Shown: positions 24,455 through 36,117 of the stretch, piece after piece | Numbering within the stretch: position 1 is the first letter of the stretch | Layout of the letters: each line of letters opens with the position of its first letter | NCBI RefSeq assembly: GCF_000213175.1 | Contig: NW_009799104.1 | Span: 380,422 to 444,421, forward strand | Reading direction: 5' to 3' | DNA length: 64,000 nt | DNA from: Neurospora tetrasperma FGSC 2508 | Lineage: Eukaryota > Ascomycota > Sordariomycetes > Sordariales > Sordariaceae | Program-made: the position numbers and the translations under genes | Notes under the pieces: generated by a model | Database searches by the model: none | What the model was told of the DNA's origin: nothing | Seen by the model: only the letters and a program-made list of their open reading frames with translations

Positions 24455-25085
24455 GGGAGGACTATCGGTTGGGCGTCGCGGGGCTTGAATGCGGCTCGCT
24501 TGGATCAGGCCTGAAGAAAAGATTGTGCGCGGGTCGCTCATCTTTTCAAAAGTTTGGCTAGATACCGTCTAGGTAGACTTCTTCATTAATCTCCACTCCA
24601 TTTCTCTATATCAAATAAATTACCACCATATCTTCTCTTTTTTCCCGTGAATGTCTGTGCAATGTGTAGGAAATAAACATGTAGAGATGAGGGAGCAGCG
24701 AAAAGCATCGTTAACCTTATTTCCGGGAGCAGTGTATTGAACTAGGTAAGTTGATGATGAAGGTGCCCCTGAAAAGAAAAGAATACCGTCGTAGTGAACG
24801 AAGTAAACAATCACTGGGCGGTCAGTCGTCTTATTACCCCTGTCTCCTTGTCTTATCTTATCGTACATACCCCTTTTGTCCTATCATTCAGACCTAGCCG
24901 TCAGCCGTTAATAGATATGTGCTTGTCTTGTCCAGGTACTGAAAGTAACTGAAGCGCTTATGAAGGAAGGGATCTAAGAACCAAGAAGAAAACCGCAACG
25001 ACCGGGGAAAAATACCTACCAAATAATGAACCGCCACAGGCCCAATTCACACAGTACCTATCCAACCGTTCAATGTAAAGTCTCC

Positions 25086-25106
25086 AAAAAAAAAAAAAAA
25101 AAAAAA
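25086..25106. repeat. poly(A) run, 21 bases
   Basis: An uninterrupted A-tract in the convergent intergenic stretch, without coding context. Confidence 0.9.
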
Positions 25107-25230
25107 GACAAGTAAATATCAACAGAAAACCCCATAAATACACAACCAGGACATGATTCTTGTACAAGAAATAACGACACATATTCGTTTTCCTTCCTCC
25201 TATTGACATATACTCGAATCCCGATCTCTT

Positions 25231-25318
25231 CTTTCCTTCTTTCGTTCTTTTCTTTTCTTTCTTTCTTTCTTTCTTTCTTTCTTTCCTTCCATTCTTTCTT
25301 TTTTTGTTTCTTTCTTCC
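25231..25318. repeat. (TTTC)n pyrimidine microsatellite
   Basis: An imperfect run of TTTC units, purest at about 25251-25284, just beyond the 3' end of the spermidine-synthase-like gene. Confidence 0.9.
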
Positions 25319-25359
25319 CAACGCCCCATCCCTCACTCGAACCATTTAGATCGAAAAAA

Positions 25360-27332
25360 CTACCAATTAACCCACACAACCTCAGGTAATACCCCCCTCA
25401 TAATCTCCCAGTGTCCCAGTGCGCTTTCCGTCTGCCACTTTTCCAACACGGCCGTTTCGTTTTTCCTTAGGATACCCAGCTTTTGCGCCTCTTGTACATT
25501 TCCATGGACAGCTCTGAGGAGATCGTCGTCTGTCACCTCAAACTTGGGGAGTAGGAAGGCTTCGCGGCTGGGACTGTTGAGGATGTCGCGGGGGGTTGGG
25601 TTCCTGAAAGAAATTCCCTGAGTGGGAGTAGAAGCCTTGGTGCAGAAAAAGACCATGTTGGTAAAGTCGCGGCCGTTGTGGGCGGCGGCTTGGGCTTCGT
25701 CGCGAGGGTGTTCGCGGAAGATGCGGCAGGATGAACCAGAACCGAAAACGGAGCGGATGGTGTTGGTGATGAGGAGGGGTGGGGGGTGGGAGAAGTCGCC
25801 TGCGTAGTTCTGGTTATGATGTTAGTTGTGGTTATAGAAAGAGAAAGAGGAGGAGAGGGGTGACGTACGATGGCGATGACGCCGTTTGGCTTGAGAAGGG
25901 AGTGCAAGTTTTGGAGGAATTCATAAGTGAAGAGAGCGACAGGCTCAGCGCCGCCGGTGAAGACGTCGTGGATGATGTAGTCATATTGACCGACACCTTG
26001 AGTTTCGTTGACGAGACGGTCGGTGTAGCTTACGGCGTCTTCGATGACGGCGGTGTGGTTGGACGGAAGCTGGAAGTACTTGGAGGCGAACTCGTGGACG
26101 ACAGGGTCGATTTCGACAACGGTGGTGTTGATGCCGTGGGCGACGAGAGCGGCGGGGGTGGTGCCGATGCCGAGGCCGCTGGAATATATTAGTGGCTATC
26201 TTGAGACGATAAGATGGGGAAGGACTCACATCACGAGGGCCTTGGCTTCGTTGTCAGGAACTGGATTAGGCACTTCGACCAACCTCACGGCCTCCAACAT
26301 GGCAAAGACACCATAGATAGGCTCAGCAACCTGGTTCCCCTTGAACCGAGGAGTGTCCTTGAACTTGACCCACTCGCCACCAAGCAGACTGTGGTCACAC
26401 CTCAATACCCGGAACCCATCATTCAGACTGTCCACTACTGAAATATATCCCGTGATTGAGTCTCGGCGGTCCAGCACATGCCATCCCTCCTTCTCCAGCC
26501 CGCTGTTCAACCTAGAAAGCGCCATAGGCGAGGCCAGATGCGGGTTCAAAAGCGTAGTGTGCAACAACGCAGGCACCCCCAACAACAAGAACTTGGACGG
26601 CGCAATGGTCGTGTAGGAAGCAGCCAACAAGCCCTCCAGTCCGATCCTGGTCATGTAAAAGTTCTTGCCGATGTTCTGCACAATGAAGTCCCCGCTCAAC
26701 TTCTCTGCCGCTTTGAAGAAGCCGAACGAGCCCAGACCAGGCACCGCCTCAGCAATGGCCTTGGGCAGCGGTCCAAAGTCGGCATACTCCAGATTCGTCG
26801 CGACGCAGGCCGAGGAGATGGTGATCAGAGGGAACAGCGTCAACAGCTCTGTGACCAACGGGCCATAGTAAGCGCCCATGTACCCACTGGCCTTGAAAAG
26901 GAGGTATTGAACAGGTGGGATGTACATGGCGATCAGAGGGAGAAGCTCGACAGGCTCAATGGGTAAAGCGCGATCCAAGAAGATGTTGGAGGCCCAGCCG
27001 GTGAAGCAGCCGGCCATGACCAGCTTGGAATGCCATATCGCCGCGGGGATGGAACCGTAGACGGGTGAGAGAACGAGCTGGGAGACGTTGGAGGCGATGG
27101 CGATGAGGGCGAGCAGGATGAAGGTGTGGGTGTAGATGGCGAACTGACCGGCCCAGTAGCCCTTTTGGGAGCGGGCCTTTTTGGCGAGGTCTTTGAGTTC
27201 CTGCTCGTAGGCTTCTTTGGATTTGGTGAGGAGGTCAGGGGCGGATGTTGCTGTTGTTTTTGGTTCTGATTCTTCGGGGGTGGTGGTGGTGGCCTTGGAG
27301 GCTTTGCCCCTTTTTGTTGCTTTGGGGGGCAT
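25360..27332 (-). CDS. membrane-anchored spermidine/spermine-synthase-fold protein
   Basis: Three exons: 27332-26230, 26178-25869 and 25809-25360. The introns are 51 and 59 bp and in frame, giving 620 residues. The N-terminal tail is Lys/Thr-rich and hydrophilic. Residues about 60-230 contain several hydrophobic helices (THTFILLALIAIASNV, LLPLIAMYIPPVQYLLF, LLTLFPLITISSACV). The C-terminal half is a Rossmann methyltransferase-type domain of the polyamine-synthase superfamily: ALVIGLGIGTTPAAL, TTVVEIDPVVHEFA, YDYIIHDVFTGG, LKPNGVIAI. In true spermidine synthases the GGG(D/E)G loop and the DxxD acid pair bind the substrates; here the loop is GLGIGT and the later motif HDVF, so aminopropyl transfer is not assured. 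It is probably a membrane-tethered SAM-binding enzyme of unknown substrate, as in related fungal proteins. Confidence 0.85.
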
Positions 27333-27999
27333 GATGTGGGATGTCAGATCTCAAAGGTCATAAATGAATGAGAAAAAGTGAAGTCATGAATTGAACGAAG
27401 CACTCATGGTGATAAAGACACCTCAGGAGAATTGATGAAGCAGCCAGCTGCAATGTGGTCTCAAGAATCCCGGTCTCGTCGTCTTGGTGGTGGTTGCATC
27501 GCGTTTCATGAGAAGGACCAAAGTGGAAATGAGCTCTTCTCAATCGCGAAGAGGAGGGGTAGCTTCCGAACAAGTGGATCCCAATGGCCCTATGGCCGGG
27601 GTTTGGAGCGCTCCTACAGGTCACTGGGCGCTGTCAGCAAGCGACAGGCCCACAATATTGCGCTAAAGCGGTCACTAAGGTGTAACAACCGGGGGGTACC
27701 TAGAGGTGGCTCCACAGCAAGCTGGAGAAATGTTGGGCGATAGCGTCATTGTTGCCCGTCGAATTGACACGTGAAACTCAACTGAACTTGTCTGCCCATG
27801 GAAACTTCGATTCCAAAGCCAGCGTATCCGATGCTTTCCATGATGCCGAGAAGTCTTGGTCTCTCAACATTTTATTGGAGTTTACCAACTTAAGTCTGTC
27901 CTCCTCCCGCTTTCTTTTCCCTCTCGAATTGTCGACAGTACAACCACCAACGAACAAACGAGCACCTCTCCCCCAGATCATCGCCAAATCATCGCCAAC
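27333..27999. promoter_or_regulatory. divergent promoter region
   Basis: This 667-bp stretch separates the starts of two divergent genes, the spermidine-synthase-like protein (minus) and the phospholipid methyltransferase (plus). It is CT-rich near 27895-27930, just before the plus-strand leader. No separate gene is visible. Confidence 0.6.
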
Positions 28000-28841
28000 A
28001 TGCCTCTCGTCGCCCTAGGTGTCGCCGACCTGTTCAACTTTGTTGACTACAGCAAGACAAGCCTCGCCAGTATGCGACTCCGCCACCATTCACATGTCAT
28101 TTCCCGTTCTCGATCCATCCTGCTAACCACATTGCGCCAGTCTCTGCTGCTGCCATTGCCTTTAACCCCACCTTCTGGAAGTGAGTATTGTGTGCCCTCG
28201 ACCTGATCGCGACATCGGCTAACCCCTCCCTAGCATTGTTGCCCGCAGAGGTTCGTCCGCGCAAATCCCACCAGCTCAACGACCCAACGCTCGATAACAA
28301 GACCTCCTAACACATCTCCACAGAATACCGCACCAAGTTCCTCACGCGCGCTTTCGGCGGCAATGCCCAGGTAGCCTGCTACTTCCTGGCCGTCACCATC
28401 TTCGGCCTCGGTCTTGTCCGCGACTTCCTCTACGAACGCGCTCTCCGTGACCAGCCCTCCCACCCGCTTCTCGAGGGCACCTATGTCAAATACGCCGCCT
28501 ATGCCCTCCTTGCCCTCGGCAACCTCCTCGTCATCACCTCTACACTGCGTCTGGGTATCACGGGAACCTTCCTTGGTGACTACTTTGGCATTCTGATGGA
28601 TGGCATTGTCACCGGCTTCCCCTTCAACGTCACCAGCGCTCCCATGTACTACGGCTCCACCATGAGCTTCCTCGGCACCGCTCTCTTGTACGGCAAGCCC
28701 GCCGGTCTTCTTTTGACCGCCTGGGTTCTCTTCGTCTACATCATCGCTATCCAATTCGAGAACCCCTTCACTGCCGAGATCTATGCCAAGCGCGACCGCG
28801 AGAGGGCCAAGGCTGCCGGTACTGGCAAGAAGGAGCTTTAA
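28000..28841 (+). CDS. chol-2: phosphatidyl-N-methylethanolamine N-methyltransferase (PEM2/OPI3 type)
   Basis: Four exons: 28000-28069, 28141-28180, 28234-28250 (only 17 bp) and 28324-28841. The joins keep the frame and give 214 residues. The enzyme performs the last two SAM-dependent methylations from phosphatidylethanolamine to phosphatidylcholine in the ER membrane. Diagnostic segments are FNPTFWNIVARREYRTK, ACYFLAVTIFGLGLVRDFLY, FPFNVTSAPMYYGSTMSFLG and IQFENPFTAEIYAKR, with about four membrane spans. Length and order fit yeast Opi3. In Neurospora this gene is chol-2; the symbol rests on similarity, not on a search. The 17-bp micro-exon is needed to restore the conserved NIVARREYR segment. 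Confidence 0.93.
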
Positions 28842-29976
28842 ATCCGATGACAAAAACAATTTTGCAAACGAAGGCGGTCCCTGAGCTGTTGATTCAGTCT
28901 CGGGGATCACCGTGCCCAACAGAAAGGTTGGGCTTATGGGCATGACGTACGTCCTCCTCTCCCCCATCATGGCAAACACCAGCTGACCCAACATGTGTCA
29001 CAGGAAAATTGTACATCGCCGGGTTACGTACGCGCACAGTCAGTGTGATGGTGACAGTCACAGGTCTGGTGCCTAGTGTAGCCTCCGCTCTCAACGAACG
29101 GCATATGGTGATTGTTATACTGGTGCGTGAAAGAAAGCACCGGACGAACAATGTTAAAAACCTGCCAAGATATCAAAGAGAAGGGGTGATGATGATGAAG
29201 ATGTGCAAGAAACAGGTGCGTCCGGTGCGTTGGCCATCAACTGGTTCTAATGGAGACCTATATTGGTGTGGAAAAGATATTTGAACATACTACAAAGATG
29301 GATATACACTTAGGCAATATGATACTGCTTGGCTCAATATGAGTCTGGCCTTCCCTTCTCTATTTCTTGTTTCTTCTGTTTGCGGCAGCAATGCTGGATG
29401 ACGATGGTCGCCTGGGAGAGAAGCAGTCATGTTCTGACGACGAAATGACCACGCCCCACTAATGCTTTGTGGCCTGGATGGGTATGTATAAAAGGCCCAC
29501 GATCTACCACATAATGATCCCCTAACTCCATCACCTGGGCTACCTGGCCAGGCAACTTGACTGAAGATCTTGCGACAAGGGCCATTCAATTTTACCAAGT
29601 TCCCAAAATAATCCAAAAGCAGTCCAAACCCCCACAAAACCTAGGTCACGGCACCCAACCCATCAAGACGCTCTTTCTCCACGATTGATATCCTTGTGTA
29701 CGAATAGAGCCGGCCAACATGTGGCTGTGACACCGCCTTCTCATCATCCCATATATACGCACCAAAAGCACCCACAATATACGACGCCGACAACGCTTCT
29801 GGCTCTATTGAAAGTGAGGAGGCCAAACCTCACTAGCAAAATGCGGGTCTGGACTTCCGCCTTGGCCATTCCAACACTTCTTCAGGCGATGAACTACCTA
29901 GGGCATAATAGTATATAAATCCAGCCCTAAGTTATTTACTTTGTTTACTACCTGTCCTCAGATAACTCAACCCGCT

Positions 29977-30078
29977 ATGTCTCTCAACAGTCAGCCTGCT
30001 CCGCCTGACATCCCATACATGACTCACTGCACTAACACCAATAGCTTCTTCAGGAGCGAGAGTAGCGCTACCGTCTAG
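29977..30078 (+). CDS. candidate small protein, 33 aa
   Basis: A short frame starting MSLNSQPAPPDIPYM lies 57 bp downstream of a good TATATAAA box (29912-29919). Only that promoter spacing supports it. It could equally be the first exon of an unrecognised gene, or chance. Confidence 0.2.
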   Translation: MSLNSQPAPPDIPYMTHCTNTNSFFRSESSATV

Positions 30079-30213
30079 ATCGCAATGCCCGCCGGCAATG
30101 TACCGGTCACTGAGTCCCTACGGACTTTACAGTGTCTAGTGGGATCAAAATATGCTGTTTCCCACATCACAGCATCGTCGCACTAATCTTAAAGACCTAT
30201 CGAGCCATACCAT

Positions 30214-30237
30214 ACCGAGCCGAGCCGAGCCGAGCCG
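30214..30237. repeat. GAGCC pentamer repeat
   Basis: Four to five tandem copies of CGAGC/GAGCC follow a diverged unit. Confidence 0.8.
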
Positions 30238-31088
30238 TGACCGCCAACTTGTGCTCTACTTTGTTGCTCTTGGTATTCCTCGAGAAGAATAGGTCATACT
30301 CGGGACGATGACCATCTCCGCCCCGAGTACATTTACGATTCGAATCTCGATGTCTAGTAGGACCCCTCCGAACCCTCTCGCACCAGCAAACCCGAGCCCT
30401 ATATACAACTCAGAGCTGCTTGCTTCCGATGGGTAACCATCCCTATTTCCAGGCAGGTACGAACAAGCCATTGTAGTGGCGCGATCTCGACCCGGCCCAT
30501 ACAATTCCAATTCACCCCATCACATACGAGACGGGAAGAGGTGTGGTGTCGTTGGTGTAGGGCTGGAGAAGATCAGCCTGATCAGGAGTCGGCCGTGATT
30601 AGCAGACATGATGAAGTTTCGGGACTTTGGGTGGCGAGGAAGATGTAGGGAGTGGTATTTTAGAGATAGTTGAGGAGGATGGTATAGTGGAGGAGTATGG
30701 TTTGGAGCGTTTACATGGAGCTGACGGGAAAGGAGCGAACGGTAAAGGCGAGCGAGAAAAGAGCGAACGAACCCCCTTTTTTATTTTGACTTGGAGTCTA
30801 CGAGGACTGCATATGAGCATGTGATAGCTGTGGTGATTGCACAATTTTTCACCACCGGGTGAGCGATGAGCGCAGGAAGATTTTGGGTGTGGGGATGGTT
30901 TTGGCTGCTCGATTCTGTTTAATGCTATGGCAAGCCATCGCAAGAAGATACGCAGCAATGGGAACAGAATGAGGGGGAGAAAATGCATGGTAGGAGGAAG
31001 AGACAAAGGCGTACCAGACCACGACAACCTATTCCACATCCGAAGACACATGCTGGAATGCAGCTTTCAAAGATGATAACTCCAGCAG

Positions 31089-32417
31089 CTAGGTACCTCT
31101 AGTCATTGCACCCAAAGCACATATTATCTCAGGTACCCTGTCCATCACTCCTGCTGAAATTGAAGCTTCTAGGAAGTTTGTAAACTGTCGGGAGCATTGT
31201 ACGAGGATTCCATTGCCAAAGTCGATGATAACGTACTCTTCGGCGGCCGCACGCGATCTGGTGTTGGCGTTGAAAACCATGCAGCCGTTGGTGTCGCGCG
31301 TCATATCTTTGATGTTGGCGGTTTTGCCTGTATTACTACGGCCAAGCCTTCACCCTCGTAGTAACAATTAAAGCAGGCGCCTTGGTTGACGGATTTTCCG
31401 CCTGAGACACATTCGGCGAAAAACCCATTATTGTTGAGCGTAAGGCATTTGATGCAAGGGCCGCGTGGTGGTAAGGAGGGATCCTTTGGCTGGACATGTT
31501 GAGCTTTTGGTTGTCCAACAAGTCGGATGGCCCTGGATGATTTCGTCCGCACCTTGAGGTTTGTTGCGGTCGTCTTTATTTTTGCGGCCATCTTTCGCTC
31601 TCCGGCACCCAGGCATGGGCGTCAGTTGAGATCTCAGACATTGGCACCAAGAAGAAGTCAACGGTCACACTGCCAGAGAGAGCGCGATCGGTATACGTGG
31701 TGAAGCGAGACGGAACCGTGACAGTTCGTCCCAAAGACTTGTCCAAGTTCATGGACTCATGAGCGGTAATGAAGCACTGCATAAAGTCTTTCGTCTCCTC
31801 CAGCGACCCGGCACCGAACCCTCTCGGACCACACGAACGCGTTGTCAGTGAAGCCGACATAGGCCAAGGTCTGACCCGGAACCTTCCGTCTGTTTACAAA
31901 GCTTGTCTCGTTCTTTCCCATTGGGCATAGCGAGTTCCTGTGTCTCTCGGTGGACAAAGGTGAAGACTGAAGTAGTCATTCGCCGCCGGCTGCTCTGGGA
32001 TTTCTGAGAGTTCTCTATGGACGGACGGTGTCAAGGTTGTGAAAGCCGGGCTATCTCCTTTCTGATCCACCTGGCCTTTGTCGACCACTGGCATTCTGAG
32101 ATCTGCGTTGACTTTGATTCTTGATCTGAGTGGCCAATATTTTCCGTTGTTCTTCCTTTGAAGATCCAATAGGTGCGCTGGCCAGGTCGGTCATAAAACC
32201 ACGTCTCTCTTCCTCCTCCCATTCATACTTGATGATGGCATCTATGTCGGAACTGGTGGTGGCACCCTCGGACTCTTTCTCTAGCTGCCTCGACCGTAAG
32301 GATAGTATCGTCGGTAATATCCTTAAAAACGCAGTCGACAAACATCGGTCCATAGATGGGTAAATGTTTGATAATGGCCTGTCCGACCTCGCTGTCCTCA
32401 AAGCCCGCTTGATGCAT
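31089..32417 (-). pseudogene. broken gene with a DUF3716-like Cys motif
   Basis: Reading the minus strand from a Met at 32417 (MHQAGFEDSEVGQAIIKH), protein-like blocks follow in shifting frames: DIDAIIKYEWEEEERRGF, LAYVGFTDNAFVWSERVR, MNLDKSLGRTVTVPSRF and VTVDFFLVPMSEISTDAHAW. A Cys cluster (PCIKC, then FFAECV, then GACFNCYY) comes next, and finally VIIDFGNGILVQCSRQF. The CxxC-x-C-x-CxxC spacing resembles the fungal DUF3716 domain, a small Cys-rich motif of unknown function found near the ends of lineage-specific proteins. There are several breaks. The gene starts back to back with the family A gene on the other strand at about 32420, which suggests a shared promoter. Confidence 0.45.
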
Positions 32418-32443
32418 AGAATAATGGCGTATAAGGGAGGAGT

Positions 32444-33115
32444 GTGCGTGACCGATCCGAACAGCGCTCCTTTGAACCTGGCCACCCAGATTGCCCTGTG
32501 AAGCCCGGCGTGTCTGGTGAAATCCATCTGCATCTCCAGGATATTTTCCGATCCTGGGGATACAAATGGTGGTACCTCCACCCAGAGGTACAGGCGGCCA
32601 TCGTGGATGGCGGGAAAATCGCGCTGGCGAACACAGGCGAGATAATGCGAGAGACGCAAGTCCTTATTGTCAACCGCGGCATAACGACCCCGCTGACGCT
32701 CCCGAATGGCACCATGTCCTATCCCTCGGCAGAGATACCGCCAATGAAGGTTTGGTCCGTCCATTTGGGCCACAAAGCCCGTGAAAATGAGGTCGCTACG
32801 TATACCGACAGCCTACTAAAGGACGTCACAGTCGACCCCTCAGACTACGAAATCGATGAATTGGCCATGCCAAAGGTGTCCGAGGAGGACAAGACCCTGG
32901 CATTGAACATGACTCTAGTTCGTTTGATGCAATTCCTGGCACAGGATATTCACGGTCACTCGATGCTCATGGAAGACTCTGCGATCTGCGAGCAGGTGCC
33001 TAGTACCAACCAGGAGGTTCTGCGGGACGTCACGAACCTGGCCGCGAACCGCACGGGACAGTATAATAATCGTCAACACACCGAGGGGGGACTGCCATCC
33101 AGGAGTAGCGATTGA
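32444..33115 (+). pseudogene. family A copy 1 (longest piece)
   Basis: A long open frame without a convincing ATG at its front. It contains WGYKWWYLHPEVQAAIVDGG, then VNRGITTPLTLPNG, YPSAEIPPMKVWSVHLGH, and a helical segment EEDKTLALNMTLVRLMQFL ending DIHGHSMLMED. The NRG and PPM blocks recur at 45.0 kb; the ALNxT...QFL block recurs at 40.5 kb. I do not recognise the family; origin from a host family or a captured element is open. Treated as a fossil: the start is missing and downstream parts present in copy 2 are absent. Confidence 0.5.
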
Positions 33116-34111
33116 ACTCATGCGACATCGCGACCTTTGCAGCTTCGTATGCTAGAAGCGTCCGCAAGTTCTCATTGCGAACATGCTCGATTCCAATCTC
33201 CGACTGGAGAGAGTGCTTCTAACCGCAGAGCTTGGTAATAAGCGTGTGTCGACGGATGCAGGAAACACTATAGGTCCGGTAGAGGCGTCGTCGGTATTGC
33301 GGTGTTTCCGACTTGACCCCGTCGCGATTTTCCCATTTCGCCGCTTAATAAAGATCGATAGGGCCTGGAAGATTCGGAATCAGTCGTCAATCTGAGTATT
33401 TCATTGCTTCGGCGTGCTGGGCTCTGAGTCCCGGCTGTCCTCGAAGGCTCATTGTCGATATCACTACTATCATCATTATTTTTATCATCCTCATCCTTCT
33501 CCGTTGCGATGGTTACGACCCGTCAAAGTACTCGGCCTTCATCCAAGCGAGCAGCAAACACCACAAAGCCGGATTCCGCTGTTAAGAAATCAACACGGCG
33601 CTCACCAAAGACCAAAGACGAGATCCCTGATTCTGCCTCTCCTCCCCCTCAGCAAGAGCGATACTGTGGCCTAGGCCGCAGTTGTTGACGAGCCCTCTGA
33701 AAGGGGATCAATTAATTGGTTGAGAATCCTCTCGGCCTCTTCACGGGAAGCCCTTGCCGGTGTTGCATTTCTTATCTCCTTGACTCTCGCAGGAAGGACC
33801 ATCGTTTGGTGCTCTATTTCATAGACCATGTCAATGTACCTTCCTAGCTCGGGTGGCGGTTGAGCTATGGGCCATACGCTCAAGGAAAGGGTTGTTCTCG
33901 CGGAGAACACGATGGAACCTAACTGTCACACGCATTAATGGCGGGGGCGGCGACCTCACCAGCCTCGGGCTCGGGGGTGATGGTGTATCGATGGCTTGGG
34001 ATGAAGAGATTATTTGGCAGGGAGACAAGATGAAACGACAGATAAATTTCCCTGAGAGATCCTCTGATATGATTGAAGAGACGCGTCGAATCCGTGGCAA
34101 TTCTCGGGACT
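33116..34111. other. 1 kb stretch with fragmentary frames
   Basis: Apart from the short basic frame at 33509-33688 listed separately, the minus strand shows a protein-like piece (MVYEIEHQTMVLPARVKEI and EEAERILNQLIDP, about 33671-33830) continued upstream in another frame (RFHRVLRENNPFLERM). This looks like the end of one more decayed gene, family unknown. Confidence 0.35.
33509..33688 (+). CDS. candidate small basic protein or 5' exon, 59 aa
   Basis: A frame with a reasonable start (TTGCGATGGTT) encodes MVTTRQSTRPSSKRAAN, then KKSTRRSPKTKDE, a basic AT-hook-like run. It ends soon after in a Pro-rich stretch. It resembles the N-terminus of many fungal nuclear proteins, so it may be the first exon of a broken gene. 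Confidence 0.3.
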   Translation: MVTTRQSTRPSSKRAANTTKPDSAVKKSTRRSPKTKDEIPDSASPPPQQERYCGLGRSC

Positions 34112-34452
34112 TCAGATGAGTACGGGGGCATTGCCATCGTTTTTGGAGATCTTGCGATAGCCCTTGGTCTGCCAGTCGCCAGCCCTCATGTGTTGAGCGC
34201 GCGGCAAGGCAGCAACGCTAGTCGGGAGGCCGTCATCCTCCAGACGGCGGCGCATGAGCGTTAGGAAACTCTCTCGCCGACCGCCATGCAGCGGGAGCAC
34301 CAGGCAAAAGTAGCGCCGCGAATGGGCGCCTTGGTGAACTTGCGGTTCCCACCGCCACCACCGCCCGGAGTCTGGGGAGCCGGAGAGACCGGAGGGGCCA
34401 CAGCAGGTTCAGGAACAGCAGCGGCCGGGGGAGCAACCGCGGGCACCATCAC
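34112..34452 (-). pseudogene. family B fragment with a Pro/Gly-rich head
   Basis: The minus strand reads a Pro/Ala-rich segment, then RKFTKAPIRGATFAWCSRCM, and in another frame FLTLMRRRLEDDGLPTSVAA and AGDWQTKG. The second block is nearly repeated at 43194-43415, also on the minus strand, and more distantly at 46.45 kb. A CxxC pair (CSRC) is visible. It is broken, with at least two interruptions. Confidence 0.5.
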
Positions 34453-34874
34453 CGCGCGGCCGGCTTTTCGGCTTCCGCAATATCACCCGGACTTGCGCTA
34501 TCCCGCCCAGTCCATTTTCTGACCCCCTATTGAACCAACTATACCACACCCACAGCCACTAAAGAAAAGAAAAATCACCAGCAGATCTCTGCTCGGGGGT
34601 CGATGGAACCTCGGGGAACCAGTCGATGATTTTGTGGAGCAGCGATGCGGCGAGTTCCAACCGACACAATGTCTGCTGCTACTGCCGGCGGTGACGAGGG
34701 TAACAGCTGCTTCAACGCTGGTAATTTCCATTTTTAAAAACCTATCAGCCACTTGTGTCGAGGCAGTGGTGATGGCGACGACAACGCTCGTGGCGGTCGC
34801 GCTGATCATAGCGGTCACAACGACAGGTATGGTCAAACACACCCCAAGCAGGCCCAACATCCGTCCAAGGGACC

Positions 34875-35240
34875 TCACTTCTTCTCGCGTTCAGCCGCCC
34901 ATAGAGCTTTGTTGTGGGTAGCAACGGTCGGGTCTCTGCGAATGTTCTTCTTGCCATCGACGGGGTACTTCATCCTGTGGATCCCCCTCCTTGATCGCTG
35001 GGTAGTGACATTGTGTCGGCGGATGGCCGCGAAAACGTCTTGGCCGACCACATCTTGGCCATCATCGTCATCACCGTCTTGGCCATCTTCGAAAATATCA
35101 ATCTCTTCGTTGCCATCCATCGAGTTCTTCGACCAGCTGGGAGATATGATCCCTTTGGCAAAAATCAGTCTTGTTTTCTGGCGCCGTTGTTCCAAGCGTC
35201 GTGAGAGCATAAGCCCTCGTATGTGACAGAGGTGCCCCAT
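34875..35240 (-). CDS. hypothetical protein with an Asp-rich stretch, 121 aa
   Basis: A single open frame contains LIFAKGIISPSWSKNSMDG, an acidic run (EEIDIFEDGQDGDDDDGQD), then a basic RRHNVTTQRSRRGIHRMKYP. No family is recognised. The opposite strand is also open across this stretch, so strand choice rests on the more protein-like composition here. It may be a fragment of a larger decayed gene. Confidence 0.3.
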   Translation of the reverse strand: MGHLCHIRGLMLSRRLEQRRQKTRLIFAKGIISPSWSKNSMDGNEEIDIFEDGQDGDDDDGQDVVGQDVFAAIRRHNVTTQRSRRGIHRMKYPVDGKKNIRRDPTVATHNKALWAAEREKK

Positions 35241-35562
35241 TTGCTGTTGGCAAGCGCGGGCCTCGTTTCGGAGTAGGACGTCGATAAAAGGTTACAGGGA
35301 ATCTTAACCTATGGGATAGGAGGTTGTCGATGTCTGAGTCCTGGGTGTCGGACTCTGTAACCGGATCGTGGACGATGCAATCCGTGCTGCGTCGCTGATG
35401 GCGGTTCGTTGGGGGTATAAAGGGGACGGTGTGGATTGGTTGAACTAGCTAACTAACGGTTGCTCACCATTTGATCAGGTCAGTAACGGTGGTATTTGAG
35501 ATGGGATGTACTCAAAGAAGATAAGTACGCACCTTTAAGAGCCATAGAGTGCTGCACTGCAA

Positions 35563-36117
35563 ACAGTTGGATCAGTTGATGCCATGGTGTTTGTGGATGT
35601 AGTTATCTTTGGGCCAAGGGTCAAGGTTCTCGGTCTTGACTGTTGTCTTCTCCCCCGGAGTGGAGTTTTGATAGCCTTCTTGTTGGCCCTCCTCTCGAGA
35701 TCCTTCCTTTTGCGCTCCCCCGCTTGCTCGGGGGTTTTTGCTGCCCTCTTGTTGGCCCTCCACTGGCGCTCGGGCGATCCTTTCTCAACCGTTCTTCTCT
35801 CTCTTCGGGAGTTTCAGCAGCTTTCGTTCCGGCCTTCCGTTGGACAGCTGGAGGCGGCTCGATGTATTGTGCCAGGTATCGGCTTGTGGTGGTGCTTACG
35901 GGTGGAAGACAAGGAGTTGGCGATTGCGAGCGCGACGCTCTTCTTTGTGCGCGCGATGTAAAAGTGTTGCTTGCGACGGGGGGCGGCCCCGGCTGCGAGG
36001 GGTGGCGGGCTTATCACGCCAAAACCGGAGCATTCCACTGGTGGTAGTGGTGCGAGCGAGTTGTAAGAGTTCATATGCTACAGATGAAGGATGCCGGAGT
36101 TTGACGAACTCTATCAA
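35563..36117 (-). pseudogene. relic of a Lys/Arg-rich protein gene
   Basis: On the minus strand a first frame (MLRFWRDKPATPRSRGRP, HRAHKEERRARNRQ) ends at a GTAAGC donor-like site near 35907. A second frame continues with RYLAQYIEPPPAVQRKAG and an imperfect repeat (QWRANKRAAKTPEQAG and DLERRANKKAIKTPLRG). The very basic repeat suggests nucleic acid binding. I cannot tell whether splicing or decay separates the parts. Confidence 0.35.

Larger units (their letters stand above)
24455..25359. other. convergent intergenic stretch with simple repeats
   Basis: Cyanide hydratase and the spermidine-synthase-like gene converge here. The stretch holds both 3' regions, an A-run and a TTTC microsatellite (listed separately). 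I see no gene. Confidence 0.6.
28842..31088. other. 2.2 kb stretch at the change from conserved genes to the orphan island
   Basis: No supported gene. It contains TATA-like sites on the plus strand (TATAAAAG at 29487-29494 and TATATAAA at 29912-29919), a short open frame listed separately, a GAGCC pentamer repeat, and a minus frame (30599-31051) rich in Ser and Pro without features. Confidence 0.5.

Noticed and set aside
30214-30237. GAGCC repeat as a CRISPR-like or telomeric array
   Set aside because: Short pure tandem pentamer without spacers; not the TTAGGG telomere repeat.
30599-31051. Minus-strand frame of 150 codons
   Set aside because: Ser/Pro-rich low complexity with an equally open opposite strand; no supporting feature.
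34634-35226. Plus-strand frames opposite the Asp-rich frame
   Set aside because: They look like the antisense image of the minus-strand frame, although neither is certain.
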